Assembly (NCBI GenBank): GCA_052117325.1
Contig: JBQKJJ010000016.1
DNA length: 53,311 bases
Source of the DNA: CAG-964 sp902789345
GTDB lineage: Bacteria; Bacillota; Clostridia; Oscillospirales; Acutalibacteraceae
Reading direction: 5' to 3' (one strand)
Position numbers and translations under genes: made by a program. This document shows, piece by piece, positions 35,563 through 44,635 of this stretch; the first letter of the stretch is position 1, and each line of letters opens with the position of its first letter. The notes under the pieces were generated by a model. The model was given only the letters and a program-made list of their open reading frames with translations, searched no databases and was not told where the DNA came from.

Positions 35563-35611
35563 GCTATAAAAACCCGGCGTCGCCACAAATTATAAATGGC
35601 GATGCCGGGTT
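35563..35611 (-). terminator. Terminator after the O-antigen-ligase-like gene
   Basis: AACCCGGCGTCGCCA (35571-35585) pairs with TGGCGATGCCGGGTT (35597-35611) with one mismatch. On the minus strand five U follow. Confidence 0.8.
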
Positions 35612-35634
35612 AGTTTGAAAAAAACTGCCAATGA

Positions 35635-37266
35635 TTATTCGTTACTTACACTTTGACTTTTAGTGGCTGTATTTTTATTTTTACACTGTCTGCACAAGGC
35701 CTCGCCTATACAAAGCATTAGAATAAACAGCGGTGTTGTAATAGGCTGGGTTATATTAGCTATAGCCTGTATTGAATAGCATATAACACTTCCGGCACAT
35801 ACAATTATAAGCGGATTATATTTTGCGTATTTTACTGCCCTTACTATAAACGAAGCAATTACAGCAAGATACGCCGCCAAGCCCAATATACCTGTAGTAA
35901 CAAGGTAATTTAGGTATTCATTGTGTGCGCAGTTGGTAGAGTCATTTCCAAAGCGACTTGCAAGCTCTGCAAAAAACGGTGAAAACGGATATACCAGCGT
36001 ATCCGGGCCGCAACCTATAAGCTTATCTTTAATATTGGCATCAAGGAATATTTCAAAGGATTTTCTCCATATATAACCTCTGTGAGTTCCCCATTTGTCA
36101 TCAAATCTAAAATATGACAAAATACCGTTAAGCTCGCTTGTAGTGTCTATAAAAGTATACTTAATTATCATATACACAACAGCTAAAAAACAAGCTGCAA
36201 CAACAGCAACTGCCGCGTAAAAAATCGCTTTTGGAAGAAGTATCTCCGGATTTTTGCGGCCTATAATAAAAAATACTCCACACAAAACCAATGTAAGTGC
36301 AATTAACGCAAATGAAAGTCCGTTTGTATATACAAAAAAGCTTGGAATTGACGAAAGCTCCTTTACTTTCCCCTGTGCCGCCACTGAAAAAACAAATAAA
36401 ACTTTTGCCCCCAACAGCATTGAAAACAGCGACAAGAAGTATTTAAACATATAACTAGGCTTTCTTATATAGTAAACAAAAATTAAAAGTAACAATGCAA
36501 AAAAGCCAACATAGCCACTATCACTGTCAGCTACCATTAACGCAGAAAACCCCAGTACTTCGGCAATAAAATATATTACGGACAACAGCTTGTTTTTAGT
36601 GTTCATAAACAATAGCATTAACGCAGGCAAACACACACATATAAAGCTGGATACCAGGTTTTTGTTACCTATGGTTGATAAAAAGTCCTCAACATCAGTA
36701 GGCTCATAACCTACATACATATTCAATGGGTCAATATAGTAAAAATTTAACACAGCCAGCAAAAACACAATGCCGGAACCCAGTGCAAGAGCTGCAAACA
36801 GATATTCCCAGTGACTAAATTCCCGTGTAATTATGAAATATACAGCAACATATACAATCATAATTAAACAGCCGTTGTTGCGCCCTGCCTCACCTGTAAA
36901 GGCGTCTTCTCTGTATGCGGAAAAAATTGTTGAAACCACATAAACAAACAAAAGAGCAAGCATAGCATAGTCTGTAGTAGTTAAGGTTTTGTAAGCAGAA
37001 ATATTCTCCTTTGCTTTCCCCTTTGACGCCAATGCAAACAGCAAGAAAACCTCCCCCACTACAAGCAACGCACTTAATACCAGAAAAACATCGTACTTGT
37101 CATGGCGGATATTTGAGTACTGCTGTGTATAATACAACGGGAAAATTATAAACATTGCAACAAGGTACAAATTTACCAGTATGCTATTGAGAGAATATTC
37201 TTTTGAAAAGAAAGAAAAAAAGCTGCTTTTTTTACAATTCGATTTATCTTTTAAAATTTCGCTCAT
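35635..37266 (-). CDS. O-antigen ligase/Wzy-like membrane protein
   Basis: A 543-residue protein with about a dozen membrane helices. The signature of the Wzy_C/O-antigen ligase family lies in the extracytoplasmic loop and after it: a GCGPDTL block, CAHNEYLNYLVTTGILGL and the downstream GLAAYLAVIA helix. In Gram-positives such proteins polymerise or ligate surface polysaccharide, often teichuronic-acid-like or capsular. No other polysaccharide gene is adjacent. I use ATG at 37266, five bases after GGAGG; GTG at 37269 is adjacent to it. It is a single gene with a terminator on each side. Confidence 0.87.
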   Translation of the reverse strand: MSEILKDKSNCKKSSFFSFFSKEYSLNSILVNLYLVAMFIIFPLYYTQQYSNIRHDKYDVFLVLSALLVVGEVFLLFALASKGKAKENISAYKTLTTTDYAMLALLFVYVVSTIFSAYREDAFTGEAGRNNGCLIMIVYVAVYFIITREFSHWEYLFAALALGSGIVFLLAVLNFYYIDPLNMYVGYEPTDVEDFLSTIGNKNLVSSFICVCLPALMLLFMNTKNKLLSVIYFIAEVLGFSALMVADSDSGYVGFFALLLLIFVYYIRKPSYMFKYFLSLFSMLLGAKVLFVFSVAAQGKVKELSSIPSFFVYTNGLSFALIALTLVLCGVFFIIGRKNPEILLPKAIFYAAVAVVAACFLAVVYMIIKYTFIDTTSELNGILSYFRFDDKWGTHRGYIWRKSFEIFLDANIKDKLIGCGPDTLVYPFSPFFAELASRFGNDSTNCAHNEYLNYLVTTGILGLAAYLAVIASFIVRAVKYAKYNPLIIVCAGSVICYSIQAIANITQPITTPLFILMLCIGEALCRQCKNKNTATKSQSVSNE

Positions 37267-37342
37267 CACAACCTCCTTACATTATATTTTAAATAAATAT
37301 AAAACATAATTAAAGCAATAAGTTATTTATACAGCAAAAGAA

Positions 37343-37376
37343 AAAAGCTCGGCAAATACCAAGCTTTTCTTTTTTG
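37343..37376 (-). terminator. Terminator of the purine operon
   Basis: AAAAAGCTCGG pairs with CCAAGCTTTT, one mismatch, with T/A runs on both sides; on the minus strand TTTTTTC follows the stem. It lies 15 bases after purD. Confidence 0.75.
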
Positions 37377-37390
37377 TAAAAACTAAATAA

Positions 37391-38656
37391 TCACTTAGTT
37401 CTGCCAATATCTTTACGATAATGTGCACCGTCAAAGTGTATTTTATCTACTGCCTTATAGGCTTTCTCTAATGCCTCGTCTAAAGTTGGTGCAGTAGCTG
37501 TAACGCCAAGCACTCTGCCGCCGTTAGTAAAGAACTTTCCGTCTTTATATACAGTTCCGGCATGATAAACAGTAGCACCGTCAACATTTCCCTTGTCATT
37601 TAGGCCTGTAATTTCAATGCCCTTTTTGTAGGCCTCCGGATATCCGCCGCTTGCCATAACAACACAAGCTGATGCATCGTTTGACCATTCAATGTCAATG
37701 TCTGACAGTTTTTCATCAATAACAGCATTAACAATATCTACAAGATCTGTTTTTAGTCTAGGCAATACTACCTGTGCCTCAGGGTCGCCAAAGCGTGCGT
37801 TATATTCAATAACCTTTGGTCCCTTTGGTGTAAGCATTAGTCCAAAATACAAACAGCCCTTAAACGGTCTGCCCTCTGCAACCATTGCCTTTATAGTAGG
37901 CTCAAAGATTGTTTCCTGGCACTCCTTAGCAAGCTCGTCAGTGTAATAAGGGTTTGGGCTGATTGTACCCATACCGCCTGTATTTAAACCTTGGTCATTA
38001 TCGTATGCTCTTTTATGGTCTTTTGAAGATACCATAGGCTTAACTGTTTTACCGTCTGTAAAGGAAAGTACAGAAACCTCCGGGCCTGTTAAAAATTCCT
38101 CAATAACAATATGATTGCCCGATTCACCAAACTTTTTGTCCTCCATAATGGACTTAACGGCTGCTTTGGCTTCATCAAGATTTTGCGCTATAATTACGCC
38201 TTTACCCAATGCCAGTCCGTCTGCCTTAACTACTACAGGGAATTCGTTTCTGTTTTCTATGTATTCTACAGCTTTTTGTGCATTGTCAAAAACCTCGTAC
38301 TCTGCTGTAGGAATGTTATACTTCTTCATAAGGTCTTTTGAAAAAACCTTGCTGGCTTCAATTACAGCTGCCTTTGCGTTTGGTCCAAAAGCTCTTATGC
38401 CTGCTGCTTCAAATGCATCCACCATACCTGCTGCAAGTGGATCGTCAGGTGCTACAAATGCAAGGTCAATGCTGTTATCCTTTGCAAACTGCACCATTTT
38501 TTCCTTGTCCATTACAGGAATATCAACGCAAATGCTGTCACGGGAAATACCGCCGTTGCCAGGCGCTGTATATAGCTTTGTAACCTGTGGGCTTTCCAGC
38601 AGTTTTTTTACAAGTGCGTGCTCTCTGCCGCCTGAGCCTATCATTAAAATATTCAT
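37391..38656 (-). CDS. purD: Phosphoribosylamine-glycine ligase
   Basis: An ATP-grasp enzyme of 421 residues that makes GAR, the second step of purine synthesis. It opens with NILMIGSGGREHALV, and has GDPEAQVVLPRL and the FGLMLTPKGPKVIEYNARFGDPE block with metal-binding Glu/Asn. It is the last gene of the purE-F-M-N-O-AICARFT-D cluster, 21 bases after the AICAR transformylase gene. AGGAAGAGG precedes the ATG. The operon ends at the terminator at 37343-37376. Confidence 0.97.
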   Translation of the reverse strand: MNILMIGSGGREHALVKKLLESPQVTKLYTAPGNGGISRDSICVDIPVMDKEKMVQFAKDNSIDLAFVAPDDPLAAGMVDAFEAAGIRAFGPNAKAAVIEASKVFSKDLMKKYNIPTAEYEVFDNAQKAVEYIENRNEFPVVVKADGLALGKGVIIAQNLDEAKAAVKSIMEDKKFGESGNHIVIEEFLTGPEVSVLSFTDGKTVKPMVSSKDHKRAYDNDQGLNTGGMGTISPNPYYTDELAKECQETIFEPTIKAMVAEGRPFKGCLYFGLMLTPKGPKVIEYNARFGDPEAQVVLPRLKTDLVDIVNAVIDEKLSDIDIEWSNDASACVVMASGGYPEAYKKGIEITGLNDKGNVDGATVYHAGTVYKDGKFFTNGGRVLGVTATAPTLDEALEKAYKAVDKIHFDGAHYRKDIGRTK

Positions 38657-38677
38657 AAGTAACCTCTTCCTTTTATA

Positions 38678-39853
38678 TTAGTGGTGGAACAGTCTTATAC
38701 CTGTAAAGCACATAGCCATATTATATTTGTTACAGGTATCAATTACATTGTCATCTCTGATTGAGCCGCCAGGCTGTGCAACAAACTCAACACCGGACTT
38801 TTTAGCTCTTTCAATGTTGTCGCCAAACGGGAAGAATGCGTCACTGCCCAGTGCTACACCGCTTAGGTGAGTAAGCCATTCTTTCTTTTCTTCTCTTGAA
38901 AGAGGCTCCGGCTTAACCTTAAAGAACTGCTGCCATACACCGTCTGCCAATACATCCTCATATTCGTCAGAAATATAAACATCAATAGTATTGTCACGGT
39001 CAGGACGGCGGACATTATCAACAAACTGAAGATTAAGTACCTTTGGATGCTGACGCAAGAACCAAATATCTGCCTTATTACCTGCAAGTCTTGTACAGTG
39101 AATTCTTGACTGCTGACCGGCACCTACGCCTATAGCCTGGCCCTCTTTTGCATAACAAACAGAGTTAGACTGTGTATATTTTAGAGTAATAAGCGCTATC
39201 TTTAGGTCACGCTTTGCCTCGTCTGTAAAGTTCTTGTTTTCTGTTACGAAGTTAGAAAGCATTTCATCATCAATTTTCAGGTTGTTTCTGCCCTGCTCAA
39301 ATGTTACTCCGAAAACATCCTTATACTCCTTTTCAGCCGGTACATAGTCCGGGTCAATCTTTACGATGTTATATGTACCCTTTCTTTTTGACTTTAGTAC
39401 CTCCAAAGCCTCATCTGTATAGCCCGGTGCAATAATACCGTCGGAAACTTCTCTTTGAATCAGCTTTGCAGTTTGAATATCACATACATCTGAAAGGGCA
39501 ATCCAGTCACCGTATGAAGACATTCTGTCGGCACCTCTTGCCTTTGCGTATGCACTTGCAAGCGGTGAAAGCTCTAAATCATCAACAAAATATATTTTCT
39601 TTAGGGTGTCAGAAAGCTCTGTAGCTACCGCAGCACCTGCCGGACTTACATGCTTAAAAGATGCAGCCGCAGGCAAACCCGTAGCAGCCTTTAGCTCCTT
39701 AACAAGCTGCCAGCTGTTAAATGCGTCCAAGAAATTAATATATCCCGGTTTGCCGTTTAAAACCTCTATAGGAAGCTCCCCATCATTTTTCATAAATATT
39801 TTTGACGGCTTCTGGTTAGGATTACATCCGTATTTCAACTCTAGCTCTTTCAT
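38678..39853 (-). CDS. Stand-alone AICAR formyltransferase
   Basis: A 391-residue protein equal to the C-terminal half of PurH: 10-formyl-THF-dependent formylation of AICAR to FAICAR. The catalytic Lys-His lies in AAASFKHVSPAGAAVA (about residues 61-76), and AGQQSRIHCTRLAGNKADIW and the C-terminal FVAQPGGSIRDDNVID are conserved. The IMP cyclohydrolase half of PurH is missing; that reaction is assigned to the PurO-type protein encoded just before it. The gene reads through without damage, so this is a true split form, as in several clostridia. Confidence 0.93.
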   Translation of the reverse strand: MKELELKYGCNPNQKPSKIFMKNDGELPIEVLNGKPGYINFLDAFNSWQLVKELKAATGLPAAASFKHVSPAGAAVATELSDTLKKIYFVDDLELSPLASAYAKARGADRMSSYGDWIALSDVCDIQTAKLIQREVSDGIIAPGYTDEALEVLKSKRKGTYNIVKIDPDYVPAEKEYKDVFGVTFEQGRNNLKIDDEMLSNFVTENKNFTDEAKRDLKIALITLKYTQSNSVCYAKEGQAIGVGAGQQSRIHCTRLAGNKADIWFLRQHPKVLNLQFVDNVRRPDRDNTIDVYISDEYEDVLADGVWQQFFKVKPEPLSREEKKEWLTHLSGVALGSDAFFPFGDNIERAKKSGVEFVAQPGGSIRDDNVIDTCNKYNMAMCFTGIRLFHH

Positions 39854-39896
39854 TAAACATCCTCCTTATATAATACCAAAAATGTAAGTAAGCTTA

Positions 39897-40613
39897 TTAT
39901 TTGTTTTTATTTATAATTCTGCTTTGTGTACTATTATCCTCAAGGTTAATATATCTTACAAAAAGTGAAACCTTGTTGTCTTCGTTAAGCGCTGTCCAAA
40001 GCTTATTTGCAAAGGTATCAATATCGTCGTTGCCTATTTCCACCAACTTTGGCTCACCCTCAAAGCTTGGCAGCGGGTTTTCGTTTACCTTATAGGTATG
40101 AATAAATCTCCCCTGTCCGCTTAAAGGATTTTCATAAGAGAAAGTGTATCTTTGGCAAGAGTCAGGATTGCCGTTTGCACTCTTTAGAATTGACATTGAA
40201 AAGTCAAAGCCATTGCTTGACGGTTCGACTATACCGGAAATTCTTGGTGTATAGTTAGGACCATCCGGCTCAAACTCTCTTGTTCTAAGGGATTCCTCAA
40301 AGGTTTTACCCTGCTGCATTAATTCGTAAATTGTGTCTGTTTGGTCGCCGTTAGTAACAATAGTCTTGTTGTCAAGTACTCTTACCGGTGCATATATAAT
40401 CAGTGTCGGATCTTCCAGTTTAGATTCGTCAAATGCCTGTGTTCTAATGCCACAGCCGTCCTCTACAAAAATTCTGTTACGGCTGTTCTCACTTCTTCCC
40501 ATAATAAAATAGGCAATTACAGCATTCTTTCCGTCTGCACTTTTACCTATAACAATACCTCTGCCAGGATATGGGTTAGCAGTAAGCTCCTTTTCTAATG
40601 AAAGCATTTCCAT
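39897..40613 (-). CDS. purO: PurO-type IMP cyclohydrolase
   Basis: A 238-residue protein of the archaeal-type IMP cyclohydrolase family, closing FAICAR to IMP, the final step of the pathway. The blocks NPYPGRGIVIGKSADGKNAVIAYFIMGRSENSRNR at the start (GRG, GRSxNSRNR) and DGPNYTPRISGI are recognisable. PurO has no relation to the PurH cyclohydrolase domain. The neighbouring stand-alone AICAR transformylase makes it the expected partner. I start at ATG 40613, since GGGAG lies six bases before it; the frame stays open up to 40643. The purN stop at 40640 is then 26 bases upstream. Confidence 0.88.
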   Translation of the reverse strand: MEMLSLEKELTANPYPGRGIVIGKSADGKNAVIAYFIMGRSENSRNRIFVEDGCGIRTQAFDESKLEDPTLIIYAPVRVLDNKTIVTNGDQTDTIYELMQQGKTFEESLRTREFEPDGPNYTPRISGIVEPSSNGFDFSMSILKSANGNPDSCQRYTFSYENPLSGQGRFIHTYKVNENPLPSFEGEPKLVEIGNDDIDTFANKLWTALNEDNKVSLFVRYINLEDNSTQSRIINKNK

Positions 40614-40639
40614 TGGTATCTCCCTTTCTCTTATAAAAT

Positions 40640-41269
40640 TCAATCTAATATTTCAGTGGTTTTATCATTAATAACCTTAATTTTGTCATCACAAAACAGT
40701 GCCACAGCCATAGGCAGTATTTTCCATTCTGCCTGCTCCATTACACGCTTTTGGAGTATCTCCGGGGTGTCGCCGTTCTCTATTGCTACAGCCTTTTGCA
40801 GAATTATAGGCCCGCCGTCGCATACCTCGTTTACAAAATGTGCGGTTGCACCTGTAACCTTAACTCCACGCTGTAAAGCACACTCATGCACCTTTAGTCC
40901 GTAAAAGCCCTCACCACAAAATGCAGGTATAAGTGAAGGGTGGATATTAATAATTCTGTTTTTAAACGCTTTTATAACATCCTCGCCTAAAATAGTCATA
41001 AAACCTGCAAGCACAATAAGGTCTGCTTTTTTATCATTAAGCAGGCTTATCAGTGCACTGCTGTACTCGGAAAATTCTGCATAATCCTTGCGTCTGATTA
41101 CGGCTGTGTCAATGCCGTTTGCTTCGGCACGCTGCAAAGCATATGCATTAGGATTACTTGATATTACACAGGTTATTTTGCCGTTCTTAATTTTTCCTGC
41201 CTTTTGGGCATCTATAAGCGCCTGTAAATTTGTGCCGCCGCCGGACACTAAAACAACTATATTCTTCAC
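40640..41269 (-). CDS. purN: Phosphoribosylglycinamide formyltransferase
   Basis: A 209-residue 10-formyl-THF-dependent GAR transformylase, third step of purine synthesis. LVSGGGTNLQALID at the N-terminus binds phosphoribose, and IINIHPSLIPAFCGEGFYG has the catalytic Asn and His, with the Asp in EVCDGGPIILQ. The start is GTG at 41269, with GGAGG seven bases upstream; the ATG at 41287 precedes that ribosome site and should not be used. It lies 76 bases after purM. Confidence 0.95.
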   Translation of the reverse strand: MKNIVVLVSGGGTNLQALIDAQKAGKIKNGKITCVISSNPNAYALQRAEANGIDTAVIRRKDYAEFSEYSSALISLLNDKKADLIVLAGFMTILGEDVIKAFKNRIINIHPSLIPAFCGEGFYGLKVHECALQRGVKVTGATAHFVNEVCDGGPIILQKAVAIENGDTPEILQKRVMEQAEWKILPMAVALFCDDKIKVINDKTTEILD

Positions 41270-41345
41270 AGCTAAGCCTCCAAACATCGAATAAAAAGCA
41301 CCGGTTCACCTTAAAAGTAGGTTCACAGATACTTATTCAAAGTAA

Positions 41346-42380
41346 TTAATCAAAAATTACTTCCTTGTCACCTTCAACAACCTCGCCTAAAACAAACGCC
41401 TTTTCGCCTGCCTGAGCAAGTACAGAAAGTGCAGTATCTACCTGGTTTTTCTCAATAGCAATAACCATACCTACGCCCATATTAAAGGTGTTAAACATAT
41501 CATGTTCGGAAATATTGCCCTCTTTTTGAATAACATTAAATATCGGCAAAACAGGTACAGCAGACTTGTTAATTTTTGCTGACATACCGTCTTTTAACAT
41601 TCTTGGGATGTTTTCATAAAAACCGCCGCCTGTAATGTGGGATACTGCCTTAACATTGCACTTTTCAATAAGCGCAAGCAACGGCTTAACATAAATTTTT
41701 GTTGGTGTCAAAAGTGTTTCGCCAAGCGGCTTATCAAGCTCAGGGTATGTTTTCTTAACTGTTTCTTCGTTAATATTAAATACCTTTCTGACAAGTGAAA
41801 AGCCGTTTGAATGTACGCCTGATGACGGCAAGCCTATAAGAACATCACCGGCTTCAAGGCTTTCTCCGTCAATAATTTTCTTCTTATCTACAATACCTAC
41901 AGAGAAACCTGCAAGGTCATATTCATCTACAGGGTAAAAGCCCGGCATCTCGGCAGTTTCGCCGCCTACCAAAGCACAGCCTGCCTGCACACAGCCCTCT
42001 GCAACACCTGAAACAATTTCTGCAACCTTTTCAGGTACATTTTTGCCAAGTGCCATATAATCCAAGAAGAACAATGGCTTTGCGCCGCCGCATACAACAT
42101 CGTTTACACACATAGCTACACAGTCAATACCAATAGTGTCGTGCTTATCCAGCAGAAAAGCAAGCTTTAGCTTTGTGCCTACACCATCTGTACCTGAAAC
42201 AAGTACAGGCTCCTCCATACCGGAAAGATTAGGCATAAAACAGCCGCCAAAACCGCCGATACCGGAAATAACACCGTCAATATTTGTTTTAGCAATATGC
42301 TTTTTCATTAATTCTACTGATTTATAGCCGGCTGTTACATCTACGCCTGCCGCTTTGTAGCTTTCACTAAAACTCTTCAT
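41346..42380 (-). CDS. purM: Phosphoribosylformylglycinamidine cyclo-ligase
   Basis: A 344-residue AIR synthetase. It starts with YKAAGVDVTAGYKSVELMK and has the ATP-binding SGTDGVGTKLKLAF, DCVAMCVNDV and GGETAEMPGFY. SHITGGGFYENIPRML is the usual C-terminal block. All are intact. It follows purF by 50 bases; GGAGGTTTTTT precedes the ATG. FGAM synthase (purL), whose product it uses, is not in this window. Confidence 0.97.
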   Translation of the reverse strand: MKSFSESYKAAGVDVTAGYKSVELMKKHIAKTNIDGVISGIGGFGGCFMPNLSGMEEPVLVSGTDGVGTKLKLAFLLDKHDTIGIDCVAMCVNDVVCGGAKPLFFLDYMALGKNVPEKVAEIVSGVAEGCVQAGCALVGGETAEMPGFYPVDEYDLAGFSVGIVDKKKIIDGESLEAGDVLIGLPSSGVHSNGFSLVRKVFNINEETVKKTYPELDKPLGETLLTPTKIYVKPLLALIEKCNVKAVSHITGGGFYENIPRMLKDGMSAKINKSAVPVLPIFNVIQKEGNISEHDMFNTFNMGVGMVIAIEKNQVDTALSVLAQAGEKAFVLGEVVEGDKEVIFD

Positions 42381-42430
42381 AAAAAACCTCCGTAAAACAT
42401 ACCTGTTTTTATAAATAAAACATATAATAA

Positions 42431-43897
42431 TTATTTCTTAATTTTCTTGCTGAATTTATCTTCAAACTGCTCAGTAGGAACTTCTGTAGGGAAGTTACCG
42501 TCAAAGCAAGCAGTACAAAAGTTTACACTGTTATCTGTTGCACAGGATTTAAGATCCTGCAAAGATATAAACTCAAGGGAATCTGCATTTATTTTTTCAC
42601 ACAGCTGCTGCTTTGAAAGCTTTTGTGAAATAAGCTGGTCTTTAGCTGGCAGACTTGTACCATAGTAACAGGTTTCATGGAACTCCGGTGATGCCACTCT
42701 AACATGGACTTCCTTGGCTCCTGCCTTTTTCAGCAAATCTACAATATGCGCCATAGTACCGCCACGAACAATGCTGTCGTCAATAATAACAACCCTCTTG
42801 CCCTCTACAGTTGGTTTAAGCACATTTATTTTTATTTCAAGAGTGCGTTTCTTTAGATTGTTGCTGCCCTCCATAGAAAGGGTTCTGCCTATATACTTAT
42901 TCTTTATAATTGCTACACCATAAGGGATTCCCGTAGCATTGGCATAGCCTATTGCACAGCTTACACCGCTGTCAGGCACACCACAGACAACATCAGCCTC
43001 CACAGGATACGCCTTTGCAAGTGCAGCGCCTACATTCATTCTAAAATTATGGACACACTGGTGGTCAATAACGCTGTCAGGCCTTGAAATATAAATAGGC
43101 TCAAATATACACATTGATGTTTTATCACCGCAATGCTCAGTATAGCTGTGCAGTCCGTCTTCATCAATCACAACCATTTCGCCCGGCTGAACATCTCTTA
43201 CAAAGTCAGCCCCTAAGCTGTCAAAAGCACAGCTTTCGGAGGACACAATATAGCTGTTTTTCATTTTACCTATACAAAGCGGCCTAAAACCGTTTGGGTC
43301 ACGCACTGCAATAAGCTTGCTAGGTGAAATAATAACCATAGAATATGCACCCTCAAGCATATCCATAGACTTTAAAACAGCCTCTTCAATAGAAAATGTT
43401 TGAAGTCTGTTGCTGGCAATTACATAAGCAATAAGCTCTGCATTACTGTTGGACTGGAAAATAGCTCCGCCCTGCTCCAACAGCTTATGAATTTCGGCAC
43501 GGTTTGTAATTGCTCCGTTATGGGCAATAGCCAACGAACCGTTTATGTATCTCATAAGCAGTGGCTGAACAGCCGCAAAGTCGTGCTTGTCCTTAGTATA
43601 AATAGAGTGTCTGACATGACCTATGGCTATTTTGCCATTTGGCAGCTCGTCAAGTCCCTCTACCGTAAGTGCCTCTGACACCAAGCCGTTGTTTTTAAAG
43701 CATTTAAAGTTACCGTTGTCATTTACACAAATTCCGGCACTTTGCTGTCCCCTATGCTGTAAAGCAAAAAGGCCGCTGTAAACCTCGGCAACGGTGTTAA
43801 TATCATCATCATTTTTGTAGATGCCAAACACACCGCACTCGTCCTGCGGCTTACATTCCTTAGTTAATAATTCTGTTTTTTCTTGCAATATACTCAC
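42431..43897 (-). CDS. purF: Amidophosphoribosyltransferase
   Basis: A 488-residue enzyme that makes phosphoribosylamine, the first committed step. It is of the B. subtilis type: a 20-residue propeptide is expected to be cleaved before Cys21 (DECGVFGIY), the glutaminase nucleophile. The PRPP loop VVIIDDSIVRGGTMAHIV and the C-terminal NFCTACFDGNFP with Fe-S cluster cysteines are present. Purine nucleotides inhibit the family allosterically. It overlaps purE by 4 bases (ATGA-type), so the two are translationally coupled. Confidence 0.97.
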   Translation of the reverse strand: MSILQEKTELLTKECKPQDECGVFGIYKNDDDINTVAEVYSGLFALQHRGQQSAGICVNDNGNFKCFKNNGLVSEALTVEGLDELPNGKIAIGHVRHSIYTKDKHDFAAVQPLLMRYINGSLAIAHNGAITNRAEIHKLLEQGGAIFQSNSNAELIAYVIASNRLQTFSIEEAVLKSMDMLEGAYSMVIISPSKLIAVRDPNGFRPLCIGKMKNSYIVSSESCAFDSLGADFVRDVQPGEMVVIDEDGLHSYTEHCGDKTSMCIFEPIYISRPDSVIDHQCVHNFRMNVGAALAKAYPVEADVVCGVPDSGVSCAIGYANATGIPYGVAIIKNKYIGRTLSMEGSNNLKKRTLEIKINVLKPTVEGKRVVIIDDSIVRGGTMAHIVDLLKKAGAKEVHVRVASPEFHETCYYGTSLPAKDQLISQKLSKQQLCEKINADSLEFISLQDLKSCATDNSVNFCTACFDGNFPTEVPTEQFEDKFSKKIKK

Positions 43898-44391
43898 AGC
43901 TCATTCACCTTGCTTTGAATTGCCTTATCCTTGGCAATTACGCCTGCTTCCATATCCGCTTTCAGTTTATCAAGCTTAGCTGACAAAGCATCGTCAGACA
44001 AAGCAAGCATTTGTACAGCCAAAAGTGCAGCATTGTCTGCACCGTCTATAGCAACTGTAGCTACCGGAATTCCCTTTGGCATTTGTACAGTAGCCAAAAG
44101 AGCGTCAAGTCCATCTAGTGTTGATGATTTTACAGGAATACCAATTACCGGAATTGTAGTGTGTGCAGCCAAAACTCCTGCCAAATGTGCAGCCTTACCT
44201 GCGGCAGCAATAATTACACCAAAACCGTTTTCCTTGGCCTTGGAAGAAAATTCGGCAGCTTGTGCCGGTGTACGATGTGCCGACATTACATGTACCTCAA
44301 CAGGTACACCATACTCCTTTAATGTTTTTACAGCACCTGAAACTACAGGAAAGTCACTGTCACTACCCATAATTACCGCTACTTTTTTCAT
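43894..44391 (-). CDS. purE: N5-carboxyaminoimidazole ribonucleotide mutase
   Basis: A 165-residue class I PurE. IMGSDSDFPVV at the start, the HVMSAHRTPAQ loop with catalytic His, and AAGKAAHLAGVLAAHTTIPVIGIPVK are complete. It normally needs PurK to provide its substrate; purK is not seen here. It is the first structural gene of the purine operon. AAAGGA lies ten bases before the ATG. The operon leader with its short ORF and terminator lies upstream. Confidence 0.97.
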   Translation of the reverse strand: MKKVAVIMGSDSDFPVVSGAVKTLKEYGVPVEVHVMSAHRTPAQAAEFSSKAKENGFGVIIAAAGKAAHLAGVLAAHTTIPVIGIPVKSSTLDGLDALLATVQMPKGIPVATVAIDGADNAALLAVQMLALSDDALSAKLDKLKADMEAGVIAKDKAIQSKVNEL

Positions 44392-44497
44392 AATCTAACA
44401 TTCCTTTCTTAAACATAGAAATAAACCAAAAGCCCTATTCGTATGCACATGGCAAACAGGCGTTTTGTAAATAGTACAGCTACATTACAAAACTAAA

Positions 44498-44524
44498 AGG
44501 CTGCGGTTATATTTACCACAGCCT
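44498..44524 (-). terminator. Leader terminator of the purine operon (candidate attenuator)
   Basis: On the minus strand AGGCTGTGGT (44524-44515) and ACCGCAGCCT (44507-44498) pair over 10 bases, including one G-U, around a 7-base loop, then TTTAGTTTT. It sits within the purE leader, about 107 bases before the purE start. Its 5' arm is the end of the short leader ORF. TGCGGTT at 44587-44581 is exactly complementary to AACCGCA (44508-44502), a 7-bp alternative pairing that would break the terminator. Confidence 0.7.
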
Positions 44525-44602
44525 ACACTTGTGCCTTGTAAAAAACGCAAGGTTTCCACAGACCATAACAAAACTGCTGCAACCGCACATAATTTTCGCC
44601 AT
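44513..44602 (-). CDS. Cys-rich leader peptide upstream of purE (candidate)
   Basis: A 29-codon frame beginning MAKIMCGCSS and ending HKCRLW. It has cysteines at 6, 8, 15 and 26. The start is strong: GGAGGTG with six bases before ATG at 44602. Its last three codons and the TAA make up the 5' arm of the intrinsic terminator at 44498-44524, and codons 6-8 contain TGCGGTT, which can pair with the 3' arm. That is the layout of a leader peptide controlling transcription attenuation. It could also be a free-standing microprotein. No homologue comes to mind. Confidence 0.5.
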   Translation of the reverse strand: MAKIMCGCSSFVMVCGNLAFFTRHKCRLW

Positions 44603-44635
44603 TGGAAACACCTCCGCTTAGTAGTCGTTATATAT

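Noticed and set aside
38678..40613. Frameshifted purH
   Set aside because: The upstream partner is not a broken PurH cyclohydrolase domain but a complete PurO-type protein with its own ribosome site and start.
43931..44398. A long open frame opposite purE (and similar ones opposite purN, purD and the EamA gene)
   Set aside because: Ser/Ala/Thr-rich translations mirror the codon use of the real gene on the other strand; there is no ribosome site, and the minus-strand products are unmistakable.
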